A stretch of DNA of 33,739 nt from positions 1 through 33,739 of the forward strand of contig JAJQAJ010000071.1 of the NCBI GenBank assembly GCA_021203865.1, in the 5' to 3' direction. Shown piece by piece: positions 1 to 7,862 of the stretch. The notes beneath the pieces were generated by a model that was not told the DNA's origin, did no database searches, and worked only from the letters and a program-made list of their open reading frames with translations. How positions within the stretch are numbered: position 1 is the stretch's first letter; the number at the start of each line of letters is the position of its first letter. The translations under genes and the position numbers were made by a program. The stretch comes from Clostridia bacterium (lineage in GTDB: Bacteria > Bacillota > Clostridia > Christensenellales > Borkfalkiaceae).

Positions 1-1
1 G

Positions 2-31
2 AAAAGGGCGCGGGCCCCGAGACCCGCGTCC
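2..31 (-). terminator. Intrinsic terminator after amt-PII gene
   Basis: Read on the minus strand, a nine-position stem (GGACGCGGG with CCCGCGCCC, one A-C mismatch) closes an eight-base loop and runs into CTTTTC at the window edge. It begins about 35 bases past the stop codon of the ammonium transporter gene, so it probably ends the glnN-amt transcript. Confidence 0.6.
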
Positions 32-65
32 TCAAACACTTATGAGAGAGCGTGTAAACAAATTG

Positions 66-1934
66 TTACGTTTTCGCTTCGTCCGGGACGCTCATGCCGG
101 TTTCCGCGCCCGCATCCTCCGGAGGAGTGTTGTCCAAAGCCTCCACCCCGGTTTCCCCGGTGCGAATCCTCATGACGTTTTCGACATCGGTGACAAATAT
201 CTTCCCGGCACCTATCTTTCCGTCGTCCAAAACCTTTCTCGCTACAGCCACCACAAGCTTAGGATCGACCGTCGAAACGACTATTTCGACCTTGACCTTC
301 GGATTAAGATGCATCGAGGTCTTAACGCCCCTGTACTGCCCGGTCTTGCCGGCCTGGACACCGCAGCCCATGACCGTCGACACGGTCATTCCGGTCACGC
401 CTATCTTCGCCATGGCATCCCTCAGAGGAAGGAACTTCTCCTGGTTGGTTATGATGGTTATTTGTGTGTACCTCCCCGCGGGAGCCTCCGCGGAAAGATC
501 CATCACGGCAGGTTCAACGCCGGCAATGTCTATATCCTCGCTCTCCCCGTCATACGACGGAATCGTGGGAAGGAAGTCCGCGTAAGCTGAGGGAAGTCCG
601 TGCTCCGTCATGTCAAGCCCCTGGATTTCATCCTCGGGCGCGCACCTAAGTCCGTTCCAGCCCTTCTCTTTCGCGACCTTAACCGCGCGTATCGGTCCGC
701 ACTTGAATTTCACCATCACAGGAATATATTTGATGCAGTAGAATATGACTATCATCCAGATCGTCGCCCACGCCAGGATGGAAACTATCCCCAGAACCTG
801 GACGCCAAGCTGAGCCCATCCGCCGCCGTAGAAAAGCCCTGTGTCGGTCGCGAAAAGCCCGCATGCGAACGTGCCCCAGATACCGTTGGCAAAATGCACG
901 CCGACTGCGCCCACAGGGTCATCTATGTGGAGCCTATTGTCAAGCAGTGAGCAGACTCCTATTACCAGCAGTCCCGACACTAGGCCCACGCACACCGCGC
1001 CAACAGGGTCCATGCACGAACACCCGGCGGTAATCCCCACAAGTCCCGCGAGCGACGCGTTGAGACACATGCCGACATCCGGCTTCTTGTTTTTCACCCA
1101 GGTGAACACCAGCGCCGCGCACGTCGCGACCGCCGGGGCTATCGTCGTGTTTATGAATATCGTAACGAGCTCGTCAATGGATGTCGCCGCCGCACCGTTG
1201 AAGCCGTACCATCCGAACCAGAGGATGAACACGCCGAGCGCCGCGAGGGTCATGGAGTGACCCTGTATGGCGTTGGTCTTCACGACCTTGCCGTTCGCGT
1301 CCCTGTCGAATTTTCCTATCCTCGCGCCCTCAAATATCGCGCCTATCAGCGCCGCGCATCCGCCGACCATATGGATGCAGGAAGAGCCCGCGTAGTCAAT
1401 GTAGCTTATGGCCTCGCCAGCGGCGCTTGCCAGTCCCGTGAGAGAACCAAAGTTTGCGAGCCATCCGCCGCCCCACACCCATCCTGCTTCAACGGGATAT
1501 ACTATGAGGGATATGAGCGCGGAATAGACGCAGTATGAGACAAATCTTGTCCTTTCCGCCATGGCGCCGGAAACTATCGTCGCCGCCGTCGCGCAGAAGA
1601 CGAGGTTGAAGATGAATTCCTTTCCGCATTCGGAGACAAAGTTATGGAAATCCCCGAAAAGCCCCATGCTTGGCGCGCCTATGAAATAATTGACAGTGTC
1701 CTGTGCATAAAGAAGTCCGAACCCCAGCAACATGAAGACCACGGTGCCTATGCAAAAGTCCATGAGGTTCTTCATTATTATGTTGCCGGCGTTTTTCGCG
1801 CGCGTCAAGCCCGTCTCCACCATTGCGAACCCGCACTGCATGAAGAACACGAGCGCCGTACCTATCAGAAACCATACGGCAAACGTGACTACGTCGGAAC
1901 TTTCGACGGCGCTTTCCAAAAGAAGTGCGTTCAT
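66..1934 (-). CDS. amt: Ammonium transporter fused to a C-terminal PII (GlnB/GlnK) domain
   Basis: A 622-residue inner-membrane ammonium channel carrying its own nitrogen sensor. Residues 15-405 are a typical Amt fold: the segment ending FGWYGFNGAAA, the pore histidines at about 188 (HMVGG) and 347 (GVHFANG), and many membrane helices. After an acidic linker, residues 490-600 form a full PII domain: YTQITIIT start, T-loop with QYRG (Tyr about 534, the site uridylylated in proteobacterial GlnK), B-loop GKIGAGKIFV and the RIRTGETG C-loop. Free PII proteins of the GlnK type plug Amt pores when nitrogen is plentiful; here plug and pore are covalently joined, so gating is presumably intramolecular and set by ATP/ADP/2-oxoglutarate. 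The start has GAAGGT upstream. The gene lies 136 bases downstream of glnN on the same strand. Family assignment is firm; the gating mode is inference. Confidence 0.95.
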   Translation of the reverse strand: MNALLLESAVESSDVVTFAVWFLIGTALVFFMQCGFAMVETGLTRAKNAGNIIMKNLMDFCIGTVVFMLLGFGLLYAQDTVNYFIGAPSMGLFGDFHNFVSECGKEFIFNLVFCATAATIVSGAMAERTRFVSYCVYSALISLIVYPVEAGWVWGGGWLANFGSLTGLASAAGEAISYIDYAGSSCIHMVGGCAALIGAIFEGARIGKFDRDANGKVVKTNAIQGHSMTLAALGVFILWFGWYGFNGAAATSIDELVTIFINTTIAPAVATCAALVFTWVKNKKPDVGMCLNASLAGLVGITAGCSCMDPVGAVCVGLVSGLLVIGVCSLLDNRLHIDDPVGAVGVHFANGIWGTFACGLFATDTGLFYGGGWAQLGVQVLGIVSILAWATIWMIVIFYCIKYIPVMVKFKCGPIRAVKVAKEKGWNGLRCAPEDEIQGLDMTEHGLPSAYADFLPTIPSYDGESEDIDIAGVEPAVMDLSAEAPAGRYTQITIITNQEKFLPLRDAMAKIGVTGMTVSTVMGCGVQAGKTGQYRGVKTSMHLNPKVKVEIVVSTVDPKLVVAVARKVLDDGKIGAGKIFVTDVENVMRIRTGETGVEALDNTPPEDAGAETGMSVPDEAKT

Positions 1935-1987
1935 GAGAGTGTACCTTCGTAATTTTAAAATTTAAGTTTCAATTTTAACGCGCGTTT

Positions 1988-2056
1988 TTTTGTCCACCCT
2001 CTCGCCGCTCTCCGGCGTCGGGGTGATATGGCGGCCTTCACGGCCGCAAATTTTTT
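1988..2056 (-). promoter_or_regulatory. Two consecutive hairpins in the glnN-amt intergenic RNA
   Basis: On the minus strand the RNA between glnN and amt can fold into GCGGCC-GTGAA-GGCCGC (2053-2037) and then a nested stem, CACCC...GGGTG outside and GCCG-GAGAG-CGGC inside (2028-1998). Neither is followed by a T-run in the direction of transcription, so they do not look like ordinary terminators. They could stabilise the upstream mRNA or control read-through into amt. Both loops are five bases, unlike the six-base loops of ANTAR targets. Confidence 0.4.
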
Positions 2057-2070
2057 ATGTTACGAATGAG

Positions 2071-4155
2071 TTACTTCACGCTGTAGAGAAGATCGTATGT
2101 CGAGGAGAACGGCCAAAAGTCCGCGGAAACCATGGTTTCCATTCTATCCGCTACCTCTCTCACTTTCTCCATGTCGGGGACTATGACATGCGCCATGGCC
2201 TGGGATGAACCCTCGGCGTCGTCCATGTCTATGGGATTTAGGTCGGCTTCGAGTTTTTTCACAGCGTCGTAGAGTTCGTCGTTGAGGGCTGAGAGCTTTT
2301 CTATCGTCTCCGTCTCCCCCTTGCATGCCAGCCTTTCGTTCACCGCCTTCTTGCATTCGACGTTCTGGCAAAGATTCGCTATGTAATCGCTCACCGCGGG
2401 CATGATGTCTTGCTTCGCCATCTGCAGCATCGTCAGAGCCTCGATGTTTATGGTCTTCGCGTAGTTTTCCAGCTGCACCATAGCTCTCGCTACGGCCTCG
2501 CTCTTCGTGTACACGCCCTGGCGCACGAAAACGTCTATGTTCTCATCCTCAAAACATACCTTCACTGCGTCGGCGGTGTTTTTGTTGTTGAGAAGTCCTC
2601 TTTTTTCCGCTTCCCTTTCCCACTCAGCGTTGTAGCCGTCCATGTTGAAGATTATCCTGTGATGCGCCTTTATCTCCCTTTCACAAAGACTATGGAGCGC
2701 CTTATCGAAGTCGGGAGCTTTTTCAAGCTCGTCGGCGAATTTTGCGAACGTGTCAGCGACTATCGTGTTGAGGACAATGTTGGGGTCCGCGACGTTCGCG
2801 GAAGAGCCCATCATCCTGAACTCAAACTTGTTTCCGGTGAAAGCGAAGGGCGACGTCCTGTTTCTGTCTGTCGCGTCCTTAGGGAATATCGGCGATTCGG
2901 GAACGCCGATTGAGCCCCTCTGCGGTTCGGAAGGAACATAATTTCTGCCCTGCACGATGCTCTCCACCATCTCCCCGAGCTCATCTCCGAGGTACACGGA
3001 TATTATGGCAGGAGGAGCCTCATTGGCGCCGAGCCTATGGTCGTTTCCGGCGGAAGCAACCGATGCCCTCAAAATTCCCTGGTAGTCGTCAACGGCTTTA
3101 AGGACGGCCGTAAGCGACAAAAGGAACAGCCCGTTCTCTTTGGGATTGTCGCCCGTTTTGAACATGTTCACGCCGGTGTCCGTCTTGATGCCCCAGTTGT
3201 TGTGCTTGCCGGACCCGTTTATGCCCTCGAAGGGTTTCTCGTGCAGAAGACAGGCGAGCCCGTGTCTTGCCGCGACCTTTTTCATGAGCTCCATCGTCAG
3301 CATGTTGTGGTCCACGGCGACATTGGACGTGCTGTATATGGGAGCCACTTCGTGCTGCGCGGGCGCCACTTCGTTATGCCGCGTCTTGGAATGTATGCCG
3401 TAGCTCCAGAGCGTCTCGTCAAGGTCGCGCATGTAGTCTATGACGCGCTGTTTCAAAACGCCGAAGTACTGGTCCTCAAGCTCCTGTCCCCTCGAGGCGG
3501 GAGCCCCGAAAAGCGTCCTTCCCGTGAGAACGAGGTCCTTTCTCTTGTTGAACTCCTCCTCCGTTATGAGGAAGTATTCCTGCTCGGGCCCTACCGTCGT
3601 CGCCACTTTGCTGCACTCTATCCCAAAAAGTTTTAAAATCCTCTTCGCCTGCCTGTCCATGGCGTTCATGGACCTAAGAAGCGGCGATTTCTTGTCCAAA
3701 GTCTCGCCCGTGTACGACACGAACACCGTGGGGATATAGAGCGTCGCGTCCTTGACGAACGCGGGTGACGTCGGATCCCACGCCGTGTAGCCTCTCGCCA
3801 TGTACGTCGCGCGCGAGCCCGCGGAAGGGAAACTGGACGCGTCCGGCTCGCCCACAATGAGACTCTTGCCCGTGAGACGCATTATTATCTCGTCGCCGTC
3901 GTCCTTTTCTATGAAGCTGTCGTGCTTCTCCGCCGTGAGTCCCGTGAGTGGCTGGAACCAGTGCGTGTAATGCGTCGCGCCCTTGGAAACCGCCCAGTCC
4001 TTCATGGCGGCGGCGACCGCTCCCGCTATTCCGACATCGAGCTTCTTGCCCGATTCGATGGTGTCGCGAAGCGCTCTGTACACTTCCTTCGGAAGCATCT
4101 CTTTCTGCACGGAATCGCTGAAAACGTTTTCCCCGAACTCTAAAGATAAATTCAT
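2071..4155 (-). CDS. glnN: Glutamine synthetase type III
   Basis: Makes glutamine from glutamate, ammonia and ATP in the cytoplasm. At about 694 residues it has the type III length, far longer than the roughly 450-residue GlnA. Visible signatures include GPEQEYFLI (glutamate/metal site), GSGKHNNWGI, and NRTSPFAFTGNKFEFRMMGS near the C-terminal half. An in-frame ATG also exists at 4191. I chose 4155 because AAGGAG (4167-4162) sits six bases before it, and the promoter at 4243-4215 puts the transcript start only a few bases before the alternative. The amt-PII gene follows, so ammonia uptake and assimilation are paired. The operon link to amt is probable but not proven. Confidence 0.95.
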   Translation of the reverse strand: MNLSLEFGENVFSDSVQKEMLPKEVYRALRDTIESGKKLDVGIAGAVAAAMKDWAVSKGATHYTHWFQPLTGLTAEKHDSFIEKDDGDEIIMRLTGKSLIVGEPDASSFPSAGSRATYMARGYTAWDPTSPAFVKDATLYIPTVFVSYTGETLDKKSPLLRSMNAMDRQAKRILKLFGIECSKVATTVGPEQEYFLITEEEFNKRKDLVLTGRTLFGAPASRGQELEDQYFGVLKQRVIDYMRDLDETLWSYGIHSKTRHNEVAPAQHEVAPIYSTSNVAVDHNMLTMELMKKVAARHGLACLLHEKPFEGINGSGKHNNWGIKTDTGVNMFKTGDNPKENGLFLLSLTAVLKAVDDYQGILRASVASAGNDHRLGANEAPPAIISVYLGDELGEMVESIVQGRNYVPSEPQRGSIGVPESPIFPKDATDRNRTSPFAFTGNKFEFRMMGSSANVADPNIVLNTIVADTFAKFADELEKAPDFDKALHSLCEREIKAHHRIIFNMDGYNAEWEREAEKRGLLNNKNTADAVKVCFEDENIDVFVRQGVYTKSEAVARAMVQLENYAKTINIEALTMLQMAKQDIMPAVSDYIANLCQNVECKKAVNERLACKGETETIEKLSALNDELYDAVKKLEADLNPIDMDDAEGSSQAMAHVIVPDMEKVREVADRMETMVSADFWPFSSTYDLLYSVK

Positions 4156-4214
4156 AGCTTTCTCCTTATTTTTTACGGATCGCTCTCTCATGGCTTCGCC
4201 GTAAGTTTTCCTAA

Positions 4215-4243
4215 ATTATAATTCCATACCACAATCAAGTCAA
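4215..4243 (-). promoter_or_regulatory. Sigma-70/SigA promoter of glnN
   Basis: TTGACT at 4243-4238, 17-base spacer, TATAAT at 4220-4215. Transcription should begin near 4208, giving a leader of about 50 bases before the 4155 start. No operator palindrome is obvious around it. Confidence 0.8.
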
Positions 4244-4365
4244 ATGAAGCGATAGACAACCCGTTTCGCTAATTTTTATGAGAAATATAACTTGAAATTA
4301 TGGATAATGAATTATTGATTTGTACTCATTGGGGGCCTCGAACAAAACTTCCAGGACGTCAGAGC

Positions 4366-4391
4366 AAAAAAAACGGGCCTTTTCTGACCCG
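4366..4391 (-). terminator. Strong intrinsic terminator closing the rnj-trmR-trhP-aroA run
   Basis: Read on the minus strand: CGGGTC, loop AGAAAA, GGCCCG, then eight T. It lies past aroA and past the decayed nuclease fragment, so any aroA transcript would include that fragment before stopping here. Confidence 0.8.
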
Positions 4392-4443
4392 CGAAAATTA
4401 TGTTGCCGCCTCGCTTTGCCACCTCAAAAAGCGAGCGATAAGT

Positions 4444-4738
4444 TCAGAGAAACTTGGTATTGTCCAACTTGATGATTTCCTTCCCGACGCGGTGCTTTCT
4501 CGCCATTGAATCATACACGATGACGAAAAATATGACGTCGCCTCCGCACCCAAAGAAACTTTTGTGGTATTTGGAGTCTTTTATCTTTTCATGGCGCCGT
4601 CGACCGTGTCATCCACTTTAAATTCCATGACCATGGGAGAAGGTCTTCCCCTTATCTGGGCGTGAAAACAACATTCGCCCTCCCGCGGCCCGGATTGTCC
4701 GCGCGCCGTAAAATAAGTCTCATGACATCCCGTTTAAG
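4444..4738 (-). pseudogene. Decayed C-terminal fragment of an AAA-ATPase/PD-(D/E)XK nuclease gene
   Basis: Translating the minus strand with two frame changes gives a coherent protein tail: a first frame reading RADNPGRGRANVVFTPR, a second reading RGRPSPMVMEFKVDDTVDGA, and a third reading DSKYHKSFFGCGGDVIFFV and ending at a stop at 4446-4444. The order G-x-G-R-x-(D/N), then EFK, is the C-terminal nuclease pattern found in the AAA-ATPase_like/PDDEXK_9 proteins, which also occur intact at 22207-23895 and 31709-33313. No N-terminal ATPase half is left. In-frame stops sit at each junction, so it is not expressed as one protein. The presumed metal-binding Asp of GRxD reads as Asn. The fragment sits between aroA and its terminator. 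Family assignment is by eye. Confidence 0.65.
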
Positions 4739-4762
4739 GGGCCTTGGGACAATCGCAAAACC

Positions 4763-5992
4763 TCATCTTGTCATCTCATCCGTCATGCCGTCAATGACAT
4801 CAAAATATTCTTTGAACGTCTTTGAACACACGTCGGCGTTCTTTATCACCACGCCCTCGCACCTAAGTCCCAGCACCGCGAACGCCATCGCCACCCTGTG
4901 GTCCCCGAAAGATTCAATCTCACAGCCCTTAGGCGCGCCGGGATAAATTGTGACGGAGTTTTCCGTCTCCTCCGTCTTGATGCCGAGATTGGATAGATTA
5001 TACGTCATGGCGTGTATCCTGTCGCACTCCTGCTCCCTTATGTGCCCTATCCCCGTCATGGTCGTGGGATTTTTGAGGAAAGGCGCCACGGCTGCGAGCG
5101 TCAGGGCCTGGTCGGAAAAAGAAGACATGTCCACTTCTCCGCCCTGAAAGGTTTTGAGAAGTTCAATGAAGGCCGCGTCGGACTGCATGCTGTGTGGCAT
5201 GAGCCCCCGCACCTTTATGTCGGTGCCCAAAATTTTGTTCGCCGCGTAAAAATAGCACGCCGCGGAGACGTCGGGCTCCACTTCATACTGCTTTCCGACG
5301 TAAAAGCCCGGTTTTACTGCGAAAGACTTTTTATAGCGCCTGACGCTAACGCCGTACGTCCACATCATGTCGAGGGTCATGTCGACGTATCCGCTCCCGT
5401 GACTTCCGGCAAGGTTAATTTTAACCTGCTTTCCCAGAGTCGGCGCGCACATGAGATACGCGGAAAGATACTGACTGCTCTTGGTGACATCGATTTTTAT
5501 CTCATCCTTTATGTCCTTCGTCCCGCGCACGACGAACGGGAAAGAGTGCTCTACGCCGAGATACTCAAATTTCACCCCGGCGTCTTCAAGGGACGTCAGA
5601 AGCGGCTTCATGGGCCGGGCCTTCATCTGGTCGGAGGCGTCCACCTCGTACACCCCGTCGCTGAAAGAAAGAAGCACAGTCAGAAATCTCGCGGCCGTCC
5701 CGGCGCTTCCGACGTTTATTTTCGCCTCACTTTTTGGAAGTACTCCTTCGCAACCGTCAATGAAAAGTTTGTCCCCCTCCATCTCGCAAGGCACGCCGAG
5801 CGCTTTGAGACAGTCGATGAAAGTCCGGCAGTCGTCGGAAAATTGGGCGCCCGTGAGGGCCGATTCACCCCTCGCGAGAGCGCTTAAAAGAAGAGCCCTC
5901 GCCGTGATGCTCTTTGAGCCTGGGACGGTCACTAGGGCCGAATTGGTCCTGATTTTTTTGTAAACGCTCTCGCATCTATAATCCATGGTCAC
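4763..5992 (-). CDS. aroA: 3-phosphoshikimate 1-carboxyvinyltransferase (EPSP synthase)
   Basis: Joins shikimate-3-phosphate and phosphoenolpyruvate, the sixth shikimate-pathway step toward chorismate. The 409 residues show PGSKSITARA (24-33, substrate-binding Lys27/Ser28), GSAGT (95-99), the SDQMKARPM stretch (120-128), HIREQECDRI and FGDHRVAMA near the end. The start is taken as GTG at 5992: it overlaps the trhP stop by four bases (GTGA) and has GGAG six bases upstream; an ATG two codons in is possible. This implies translational coupling to trhP. The LRxKESDR motif reads IREQECDR, a divergence typical of distant AroA proteins rather than a sign of loss. Confidence 0.93.
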   Translation of the reverse strand: MTMDYRCESVYKKIRTNSALVTVPGSKSITARALLLSALARGESALTGAQFSDDCRTFIDCLKALGVPCEMEGDKLFIDGCEGVLPKSEAKINVGSAGTAARFLTVLLSFSDGVYEVDASDQMKARPMKPLLTSLEDAGVKFEYLGVEHSFPFVVRGTKDIKDEIKIDVTKSSQYLSAYLMCAPTLGKQVKINLAGSHGSGYVDMTLDMMWTYGVSVRRYKKSFAVKPGFYVGKQYEVEPDVSAACYFYAANKILGTDIKVRGLMPHSMQSDAAFIELLKTFQGGEVDMSSFSDQALTLAAVAPFLKNPTTMTGIGHIREQECDRIHAMTYNLSNLGIKTEETENSVTIYPGAPKGCEIESFGDHRVAMAFAVLGLRCEGVVIKNADVCSKTFKEYFDVIDGMTDEMTR

Positions 5993-7191
5993 TTTTGTCT
6001 CCGTCTTAGAATGTCGCCGGCGGAAAGCTCATAAGGACAGGAAAGCCTGTATACCTCCTGCACGAGTTTGCAGTCCGTGACGGCCTCGCCGTCCTCTCTG
6101 AAAGCTTCCTCCACTGTGAAGGATTTGCCGAAGTTTCCGGACGGCGACAGTATTTCCAGCGTGTCGCCTTTTTTGAAACGCGTCTTCATCTCCGCGAGCA
6201 CAAAGCCTCCTTCCATGCCCAGAACGTTCGCTATGTAGTCGCAGTCACCTTTCGCCTGGCTGTCGTCGTAATTGACGGTTTCGTCGTTTTTTCCGAAGGC
6301 GTACGCCGTGGTGTACTCCCTGTGCGCGGCGGTCAGAAGCTCCCTTTCCACCGCCTCGTCGAAGCCGAAGTCCATGCAGCGCCTGTACGCGTTTATGACA
6401 GTGGCAAGGTAATATTCGCTCTTCATCCTTCCTTCTATCTTAAAAGACGAGACCCCGGCTATGGCGAGCTTTTCGAGGTGCCCGGACATGTTGAGGTCCT
6501 TTGAGTTGAATATGTACGTCCCTCTCTCGTCTTCGCCTATCTCCATCCAGCCGGTGTCAGAGAGCTCGTCGGATTTTCTCACGTAATAGCTCCAGCGGCA
6601 CGGCTGCGCGCATTCGCCCCTGTTTGAACTCCTGCCCGTGAGATAGTCGGAAAGAAGGCACCTTCCGGAGTAAGAGATGCACATCGCGCCGTGCACGAAG
6701 GCCTCAAGCTCCAGACCCGGCACGAAGCCGTGTATTTCGGCAATTTCATCTATGGAGAGCTCTCTCGCGAGGACCACCCTCGACGCGCCCTCGTCCGCCC
6801 AGAACTTCGCGGCGTGTTTGTTTGTCGTGTTCGCCTGCGTGGATATGTGTGTTTTGAGTCCCGGCGCCGCCTTTCTCGCCACGGCGTGAACCCCGGGGTC
6901 GGATATGAGCACGGCGTCGACGCCGGCATACTCCAGAAACGAAAAATAATCTTCAAGCGCTCCGAAATCCTGATTTCTAGCGTAAATGTTGACGGTGACG
7001 TATATCTTCTTCCCGAGCGAGTGGCATGTTTTCACCGCGCGGGAAAGCTCGCCGTCCGAAAAATTATCCGCGAAGGCGCGGAGAGAAAAATTCTTGCCCC
7101 CGACGTACACGGCGTCCGCGCCAAAATAAAGCGCGGTGTCAAGTTTTTTGGGATTCCCCGCGGGAGCGAGAAGTTCGACATTTTTTGTCAT
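5989..7191 (-). CDS. trhP: U32-family tRNA 5-hydroxyuridine synthesis protein (TrhP-like)
   Basis: A peptidase-U32 family protein of 400 residues. The family signature is clear: LLAPAGNPKKLDTALYFGAD at residues 8-27, EAFVHGAMCISYSGRC at 163-178, then GECAQPCRW at 192-200, giving a cluster of cysteines (171, 178, 194, 198) of the kind linked to iron-sulfur binding. Despite the old peptidase name, characterised members act on RNA: TrhP makes 5-hydroxyuridine at tRNA position 34, RlhA acts on 23S rRNA. I prefer TrhP because the gene directly upstream, overlapping by ATGA, encodes the partner methyltransferase TrmR. Length is near E. coli TrhP. Cytoplasmic. Confidence 0.85.
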   Translation of the reverse strand: MTKNVELLAPAGNPKKLDTALYFGADAVYVGGKNFSLRAFADNFSDGELSRAVKTCHSLGKKIYVTVNIYARNQDFGALEDYFSFLEYAGVDAVLISDPGVHAVARKAAPGLKTHISTQANTTNKHAAKFWADEGASRVVLARELSIDEIAEIHGFVPGLELEAFVHGAMCISYSGRCLLSDYLTGRSSNRGECAQPCRWSYYVRKSDELSDTGWMEIGEDERGTYIFNSKDLNMSGHLEKLAIAGVSSFKIEGRMKSEYYLATVINAYRRCMDFGFDEAVERELLTAAHREYTTAYAFGKNDETVNYDDSQAKGDCDYIANVLGMEGGFVLAEMKTRFKKGDTLEILSPSGNFGKSFTVEEAFREDGEAVTDCKLVQEVYRLSCPYELSAGDILRRRQK

Positions 7192-7862
7192 GAGAGTTTC
7201 ACCGAGAGCGCGACCCCGTTGCCTATGTTGACTATGGTCGTGTGAAGGCCGGGATCGCCCGTCACCGCGTCAATGTATTCTTTTATGTGCCCTACAATCG
7301 ACTGTCTTTTCCGAGGTGTCTCCCTCTCGCCCGTCACATAACCGTACATAAGGACGTCGTCCGCGAAAAGCACTCCACCCGCGGGAAGCAGCCTTTTTAT
7401 GTCGGGAAGATATCTAAGATACTGAACCTTGGGCCCGTCCAGGAAAACAAAGTCGAAAGGTCCCAAAATGCCTTTCAGAATCTCCCCCGCGTCGCCTTCC
7501 AGAAGCCTCACACGGTCTTTAAGCCCCAGCGCCGCGAAATTTTCCCCGGCCTCCTTCAAAAAATCGGCGTCCTTTTCTATGGTAGTGACCTTGACTTTGG
7601 GCGCGGCGTCAAGGATGGCGGCCGCGGATATCCCCACCCCGCAACCTATCTCCAGGACGTTTTCCGCCCCGGATGAGAGAATTTCAAAAAGAAGAAAATT
7701 CAAAGTCTCGTCGTCCGCCGTGGGTATCTCCCTTTTTCTCGCCTCCGCACGAAGCGCCGAGATTTCGTCCGGGAGCTTCACCTTATTGAACGCCGCCGTG
7801 ACCGACGGTCTTTCCGCCTTTCCGGTGTCCCTGTGCGCGTATGTGAAATCTTTATCTTCCAT
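7188..7862 (-). CDS. trmR: tRNA 5-hydroxyuridine O-methyltransferase
   Basis: A 224-residue SAM-dependent O-methyltransferase of the catechol-OMT-like group: SAM-binding VLEIGCGVGIS at 69-79, acidic TTIEKD after strand 2, FVFLDGPK at 138-145, and ADD at 167-169 (probable metal ligands). In Bacillus subtilis the homologue TrmR (YrrM) methylates ho5U34 of tRNA to mo5U34 and sits beside trhP genes. The same arrangement here, with a four-base ATGA overlap with trhP, makes that function likely. Its ATG directly abuts the rnj stop codon, with GGTGG a short distance upstream. Confidence 0.85.
   Translation of the reverse strand: MEDKDFTYAHRDTGKAERPSVTAAFNKVKLPDEISALRAEARKREIPTADDETLNFLLFEILSSGAENVLEIGCGVGISAAAILDAAPKVKVTTIEKDADFLKEAGENFAALGLKDRVRLLEGDAGEILKGILGPFDFVFLDGPKVQYLRYLPDIKRLLPAGGVLFADDVLMYGYVTGERETPRKRQSIVGHIKEYIDAVTGDPGLHTTIVNIGNGVALSVKLS

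Noticed and set aside
1988-2056. ANTAR antiterminator target between glnN and amt
   Set aside because: Loops are five bases, lacking the hexaloop with conserved A1/G4, and no terminator overlaps the second stem.
4300-4509. Plus-strand frame of 69 codons between glnN and aroA
   Set aside because: It crosses the terminator hairpin and the decayed nuclease tail on the other strand; no family match.
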